This document shows positions 32,639 through 36,357 of a DNA stretch of 36,357 nucleotides, piece by piece. Numbering within the stretch: position 1 is the stretch's first letter; each line of letters opens with the position of its first letter. A program made the position numbers and the translations under genes. Location: contig JAPLDX010000053.1 of assembly GCA_026391215.1 (NCBI GenBank), positions 1-36,357 on the forward strand. The letters are read 5' to 3'. The DNA comes from Bacteroidia bacterium (GTDB taxonomy: Bacteria > Bacteroidota > Bacteroidia > Bacteroidales > VadinHA17). The notes beneath the pieces are model-generated. The model was not told the origin of the DNA and did not search any database. It saw only the letters and a list, made by a program, of their open reading frames with translations.

Positions 32639-33694
32639 TCACTTATAATCTACAGGAATATAAAGACTTACAGTATATATCCCGTTTTCTTTTGTGGTTT
32701 TTATTGATGCTTTATTCCCATAGAACAATTCAAGTCTCCTGGCAACATTTAACAAGCCGGTTCCTGTTCCTTTCCTCATTGCCGGGGAAGGATCATAATT
32801 ATTGCTGATTATAAATTCAACATATCCTTCAACCATTCTTACCCTGGTGGTAATCCTGACACATTCTGTGCTTTCATAAACGCCATGCTTTATAGCATTT
32901 TCATAAAGCGGCTGCAGGATCATTACAGGCATTTTTATTTCGAGACACTTTTCATCGATTTCCTCATCAGTAGATAGTTTGTCGCCGAACCTGACTTTTT
33001 CTATCTCAAGATAAAGCCTCAGGTTCTCAAGTTCACTTCTGAGCGAAACAGGCTGTTCATCTTTCTTCGAAAGTGCATATCTCATGAACTCGGAAAGCTT
33101 AATGACCATATCCCTTGCTTTTTCAGGATCAGTAATTGTCAATGAGCTTACTGAATTGAGGCTGTTAAAAAGAAAATGAGGATTGATCTGGGAACGGAGC
33201 ATCTTCAGCTCGGTTTCCTTTACGAGAGTTTCCAGCTTTGCCTCCCTTGACTTTTTTTCCGAGAGGTTAGTAAGGCTGACAAACAGGAAATAGGTAAGGA
33301 TTATCAGCCCGAAAATAAAAACACTTGTTCCGATCCTGTAAGGAAGCGTGGCGGTCCAGTATGCTTCAAAACCTGATTGTTGCGGAAGTATTAATGTCAG
33401 AAGCAATTTTGTTATCAGTATCCAGAATACTATGGTAATAATTCCAGTTGCTGCCAGATTTAAAACAAGGGAAAATGGCTTTGTATTATTCTTGTTGAGG
33501 AAGCTGAAAGGGTACCATAACGATAATGCTATCCCTGAGTATATCAAAAGGGACAATCCGGAATCAAGTATACTGATATTGACGAAACTGCCATATGCAT
33601 AATAATATATAAGTGCCTGGCCCAGCGCAAGAAACAGCCAGACCAGCCACCATACCACCATACGTACCCTGTTTTCAAGTACAGGATGTTTCAT
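32639..33694 (-). CDS. LytS-type sensor histidine kinase (His_kinase family)
   Basis: A 351-residue inner-membrane kinase with four predicted N-terminal helices (about residues 12-31, 41-60, 76-102, 121-141) and a short coiled coil. The catalytic region is of the LytS/YehU type: His173 in SQINPHFLFNSLNS, the N-box-like LYENAIKHG and the ATP-lid GTGTGLLNVARRL. No separate sensor domain is present, so the signal is probably intramembrane or supplied by a partner protein. It starts 11 bp after the LiaF-like gene, which makes LiaF-like control attractive. Its cognate regulator follows after 89 bp. Confidence 0.94.
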   Translation of the reverse strand: MKHPVLENRVRMVVWWLVWLFLALGQALIYYYAYGSFVNISILDSGLSLLIYSGIALSLWYPFSFLNKNNTKPFSLVLNLAATGIITIVFWILITKLLLTLILPQQSGFEAYWTATLPYRIGTSVFIFGLIILTYFLFVSLTNLSEKKSREAKLETLVKETELKMLRSQINPHFLFNSLNSVSSLTITDPEKARDMVIKLSEFMRYALSKKDEQPVSLRSELENLRLYLEIEKVRFGDKLSTDEEIDEKCLEIKMPVMILQPLYENAIKHGVYESTECVRITTRVRMVEGYVEFIISNNYDPSPAMRKGTGTGLLNVARRLELFYGNKASIKTTKENGIYTVSLYIPVDYK

Positions 33695-33705
33695 TTTGGA
33701 ATGTT

Positions 33706-34458
33706 TTAATAGCTTTTCACCTCACCTCCGCCAAAAACGACGGCTCCCTTTATCACCAGCTGGCTGACATTATCAACTGTTCTTCCGGGAAAGAGTTTTC
33801 GGGAGTCGGTGAATCCGCCAAGAACGGGTGTAACTTCGATAGTAACATACCATGTATCCGGTATAATAATGGTTACACCACCGAAAACGGCGGCTATTTC
33901 AAGTATATTTCTGCCAGGAGCCAGTTTTGCCTTTGTTAGGTCAAGATCGATACCTCCGAAAACGGATGCTACCTTGCCTCCCCGGAAATTCTGCGAAATA
34001 ACCTGCCGCTCATTTCCGCTGAAAATTGTTGCATAATCTATTAGATCTTCGCTTTCCATGCCTTTGGATGAAATCCCACCCCAGCCTTTTCGCTTGGTAA
34101 CAATAAAAATGATACCGATGATTATGAAAATTGAAGGCCAGAACATATTATACATATGGAATGTCTCCCGGAAGACCAACGGTATCATGAAAAATCCGCC
34201 AACAGCCATTACGATTATCCCTCCTGTCTTTTCTGATGCTCCGAGAGTCATTACAAGCCCAATGGCTACGAGAAGCATCGGCCAGCTGAATATCACATGA
34301 TCGATAAAATCGGGGAAAAATCCTGTGTTTCTTATGACCAGGAACAATCCTGCAAGAACCAGTATAACCCCTATGATCACCCTGTTATTTGTAAGATGAG
34401 AACGCTCGTGTCCTAACGGATTCCGGTTATCATCCTTAAAATCATTTATTGTTTCCAT
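33706..34458 (-). CDS. LiaF-like membrane protein
   Basis: A 250-residue protein with an N-terminal LiaI/LiaF-type membrane region of four helices (about residues 27-43, 57-72, 78-96, 106-121) and a C-terminal LiaF-like domain (about 140-250). The C-terminal domain is built of repeated beta turns with VFGG motifs (166-169, 191-194, 241-244). In Firmicutes, LiaF holds the kinase LiaS inactive until cell-envelope antibiotics act. The gene is directly upstream of a sensor kinase and downstream of a LiaI-like gene (25-bp gap), which supports a comparable inhibitory or sensing role. Confidence 0.88.
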   Translation of the reverse strand: METINDFKDDNRNPLGHERSHLTNNRVIIGVILVLAGLFLVIRNTGFFPDFIDHVIFSWPMLLVAIGLVMTLGASEKTGGIIVMAVGGFFMIPLVFRETFHMYNMFWPSIFIIIGIIFIVTKRKGWGGISSKGMESEDLIDYATIFSGNERQVISQNFRGGKVASVFGGIDLDLTKAKLAPGRNILEIAAVFGGVTIIIPDTWYVTIEVTPVLGGFTDSRKLFPGRTVDNVSQLVIKGAVVFGGGEVKSY

Positions 34459-34483
34459 AATTGTAAATTTATTTGTTTCTTAA

Positions 34484-34852
34484 TTATTTGCTGATGTTTT
34501 TTCTTTTAAATATTGAAGAAATGATAAATGAAATCCCTATCAGCATTATTACTGCAGGCCAATAGACAGTTTTAATCAATGTCGGAATTTCACCATAAAA
34601 ATCATCAATCAAAAACCAGGCACCCCCCGCCATAAGAAGCAATCCGGGGATGAACTGGAGGTTAAGCAGCATGAGAACACCGACGAAAATCATCGCTGTT
34701 TCCCAGGTAAAGTACTCCTTTATACCTCCAAGATGCAGCATATCGTTGGTTGCCACCAGGAGAGCGACTCCAAGGGCAATAAAGAAGAGACCGATGCCAA
34801 TTTGTGGATGGTGCTCCCTGTGTTTGTGCAGATAATGATCATAATGTTTCAT
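34484..34852 (-). CDS. LiaI/LiaF-like small membrane protein
   Basis: A 122-residue protein made of four predicted membrane helices (about residues 18-34, 46-60, 62-80 and 94-112), of the LiaI-LiaF transmembrane-region family. Its cytoplasmic N-terminus is rich in histidine: six His among the first 15 residues (positions 3, 6, 9, 11, 14, 15). It is the first gene of the operon LiaI-like, LiaF-like, LytS-like, LytTR regulator, with a TATTTTTG promoter element 23 bp upstream. Confidence 0.82.
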   Translation of the reverse strand: MKHYDHYLHKHREHHPQIGIGLFFIALGVALLVATNDMLHLGGIKEYFTWETAMIFVGVLMLLNLQFIPGLLLMAGGAWFLIDDFYGEIPTLIKTVYWPAVIMLIGISFIISSIFKRKNISK

Positions 34853-34874
34853 ATCTCAAAAATTTAATATGGTT

Positions 34875-34882
34875 CAAAAATA
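34875..34882 (-). promoter_or_regulatory. Bacteroidota -7 promoter element for the LiaIF-LytST operon
   Basis: The minus strand reads TATTTTTG, a TAnnTTTG match 23 bp before the ATG at 34852. No convincing -33 box is seen. Confidence 0.45.
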
Positions 34883-35005
34883 GCCCTGAAAATGCCACAG
34901 AGTAAGAGAAAATCGGTAAACTGCGTATTTTTAACGGTAAGCTGATGTATCAGCCGGAAATTGTTAGTTTTTTGTTATTAATTTTTTTAATTGAATAAGC
35001 TTTCA

Positions 35006-35013
35006 TATTTTTG
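35006..35013 (+). promoter_or_regulatory. Bacteroidota -7 promoter element for yceD-rpmF-plsX
   Basis: TATTTTTG matches TAnnTTTG, 17 nt before the first ATG of yceD at 35030, in a very AT-rich region. No -33 TTTG lies at the right distance. Confidence 0.45.
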
Positions 35014-35029
35014 CAAACCAAAAAATTAA

Positions 35030-35554
35030 ATGATGTCCGGTTTATTTACCATACCGATAAGCGGTTTGAAAGTTGGACAGCACTATTTTGATTTTAAAAT
35101 TGACAAAGCGTTTTTTGAACAGTTTGAGGAGTCGGAAGTAAAGAAAGGCAAGCTTTCTGCGTTTATTGAAGCTGACAAGAGATCTTCTCATATTGATCTC
35201 ACAATCAGGATCAGTGGAGCTGTAAGCATACCATGCGACAGGTGTCTGGGGATATTTTCACAGCCAATCGATTGTGTCAACAGATTGCTGGTTAAATTCG
35301 GCAAAACACATGACGACAATGATCCGGATATGATTACTGTGCCTCCAGATGAGAATGACATTGACCTGAAGCAGTATTTTTATGAATATATTCTTCTTGC
35401 ATTGCCTATAAAAAGAGTCCACTCCGATGATAGCAGCGGGAAAAGCACCTGTGACCCGGAAATGCTCGAGAAGTTACGGGAGCATGTTATTGGTGAAGAG
35501 AATGAAAGCGATCCTCGCTGGGATGAATTAAAGAAATTGATGAACAATAACTAA
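35030..35554 (+). CDS. yceD: YceD/DUF177 family protein
   Basis: A 174-residue protein of the DUF177 family, which is widely encoded directly upstream of rpmF and is implicated in 23S rRNA/50S accumulation in bacteria and plastids. The conserved core PCDRCLG holds Cys69 and Cys72, and a further Cys141 lies in STCDPEM. The end DPRWDELKKL is typical of the family. There are two consecutive ATG codons; the first is used here, though the second (35033) is equally possible. It is the first gene of the cluster, 11 bp before rpmF. Confidence 0.9.
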   Translation: MMSGLFTIPISGLKVGQHYFDFKIDKAFFEQFEESEVKKGKLSAFIEADKRSSHIDLTIRISGAVSIPCDRCLGIFSQPIDCVNRLLVKFGKTHDDNDPDMITVPPDENDIDLKQYFYEYILLALPIKRVHSDDSSGKSTCDPEMLEKLREHVIGEENESDPRWDELKKLMNNN

Positions 35555-35565
35555 AGACTGAAAAA

Positions 35566-35751
35566 ATGCCAAATCCTAAACGCAAACACTCAAAACAAAG
35601 GAGAGATAAACGCAGAACACATTACAAGGCTACTGCACCAACTGTAGCTACTTGTTCAAACTGCGGAGCATCGGTCAGGTACCACAGAGTATGTCCTGAG
35701 TGCGGATTTTACAGAGGAAAACCCGTAATTGAGAAAAAGGCAACTGCCTGA
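35566..35751 (+). CDS. rpmF: Large-subunit ribosomal protein L32 (zinc-binding form)
   Basis: A 61-residue ribosomal protein of the 50S subunit. The N-terminus PNPKRKHSKQRRDKRR is basic and typical. The zinc-binding cysteines are all present: Cys30, Cys33, Cys43 and Cys46 (CSNC and CPEC). The gene order yceD-rpmF-plsX is a widespread link between translation and phospholipid synthesis. The stop is 27 bp before plsX. Confidence 0.97.
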   Translation: MPNPKRKHSKQRRDKRRTHYKATAPTVATCSNCGASVRYHRVCPECGFYRGKPVIEKKATA

Positions 35752-35778
35752 CGCTTTGTGTAACCAATCAGCGAGACT

Positions 35779-36357
35779 ATGAGAATAGGCCTTGATGTAA
35801 TGGGTGGTGATTTTGCACCTGAAGCAATCATTGAAGGCGCAGCAGATTCCCTCCGGCATTTGTCTTCTGATGACACCCTGGTGCTCATTGGAGACAAGAA
35901 CGCAATTCAAAACAAGCTGGCTGAGATGAATACCGATCTGTCTCATCTGGAGATTATTCATACAACACAGGTGATAGAAATGGGAGATGTCCCGTTAAAA
36001 GCCTATTCAGCAAAGCAGGATTCAAGTATAGCAGTCGGATACAGGATGCTGAAAAACAATGAAATTAACGGTTTTTGCAGTGCCGGAAATACAGGAGCTA
36101 TGATGGTAGGTGCAACTCAAACCGTAAACGTGATCCCGGGAGTTATAAGACCCGCTTTAGCCGTGATTGTTCCTGCAGTTGATAATCGTCATTCGGTTAT
36201 CCTGGATGTCGGTCTGAATCCTGACACCAAGCCGGACGTACTAATGCAGTGGGGTATCCTGGGAAGTATTTTTGCCGAATACGTGCTTGAAATAAGGAAT
36301 CCCGTTGTCAAGTTGCTGAATATTGGTGAAGAAGAATCGAAAGGAACTCCCTCCATC
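35779..36357 (+). CDS. plsX: Phosphate acyltransferase PlsX (3' part missing)
   Basis: The first 193 residues of PlsX, which converts acyl-ACP and phosphate to acyl-phosphate for the PlsY step of phosphatidic-acid synthesis. Family motifs are IGLDVMGGDFAPEA at the start, CSAGNTGAMM, VILDVGLNPD and LLNIGEEESKG near the edge. The ATG at 35779 gives the family N-terminus. The reading frame continues beyond the window; fabH normally follows in this cluster but cannot be seen. Confidence 0.96.
   Translation, partial: MRIGLDVMGGDFAPEAIIEGAADSLRHLSSDDTLVLIGDKNAIQNKLAEMNTDLSHLEIIHTTQVIEMGDVPLKAYSAKQDSSIAVGYRMLKNNEINGFCSAGNTGAMMVGATQTVNVIPGVIRPALAVIVPAVDNRHSVILDVGLNPDTKPDVLMQWGILGSIFAEYVLEIRNPVVKLLNIGEEESKGTPSI

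Overview
The window looks like chromosomal DNA of a member of the Bacteroidota, probably a free-living relative of the Bacteroidales/Marinilabiliales. The evidence is the repeated promoter element TAnnTTTG, one case of which has a TTTG box exactly 20 nt upstream, together with LytTR-type signalling, an extracytoplasmic-function sigma operon, outer-membrane beta-barrels and a phosphofructokinase with pyrophosphate-type active-site residues. There are no rRNA, tRNA, CRISPR or insertion-sequence signals. Coding density is high: no gene-free stretch exceeds about 215 bp.

Left part (1-10929). A truncated 14-TM-type MFS exporter and the D-aminoacyl-tRNA deacylase dtd diverge from the manganese exporter mntP, and each of the two divergent promoters settles a start codon. 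A PHP phosphoesterase and a GH127-type arabinofuranosidase lipoprotein form a coupled pair. A Crp/Fnr regulator with an FNR-like cysteine set follows, then a TldD/TldE protease pair in which only TldD has a Tat signal, a PPi-type phosphofructokinase and rsgA.

Middle (10991-19935). A 937-residue hybrid 'histidine kinase' has lost its phospho-accepting His and most ATP-binding boxes but keeps an intact C-terminal receiver. It is followed by tRNA 2-selenouridine synthase (selU). On the opposite strand, AsmA-like protein, an intact orphan histidine kinase and a U32-family tRNA hydroxylase form a tightly overlapping operon.

Envelope-stress block (20049-24296). An ECF sigma factor, a cysteine-free anti-sigma factor with a duplicated N-terminal motif and a beta-barrel protein form one operon ending in a clear terminator. 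Upstream, separated by a pair of GC-rich palindromic repeats, lies a protein with three ~70-residue helical repeats fused to a GH16 fold whose catalytic glutamates are gone.

Transport block (24456-31768). A TetR regulator containing a textbook EF-hand loop, with a palindrome over its own promoter, heads an operon for a LolA-like periplasmic protein, two FtsX/MacB-type permeases, a LolD-like ATPase and an outer-membrane beta-barrel. The arrangement suggests a trans-envelope carrier of lipid or another hydrophobic substrate. An ICMT-like methyltransferase and yidD follow.

Right end (31800-36357). A LiaI-like/LiaF-like pair is joined to a LytS-type kinase and a LytTR regulator, diverging from the yceD-rpmF-plsX housekeeping cluster; plsX runs off the window. 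The strongest candidates for undescribed biology are the EF-hand TetR with its ABC/LolA/beta-barrel operon, the repeat-GH16 pseudoenzyme and the pseudo-histidine kinase.
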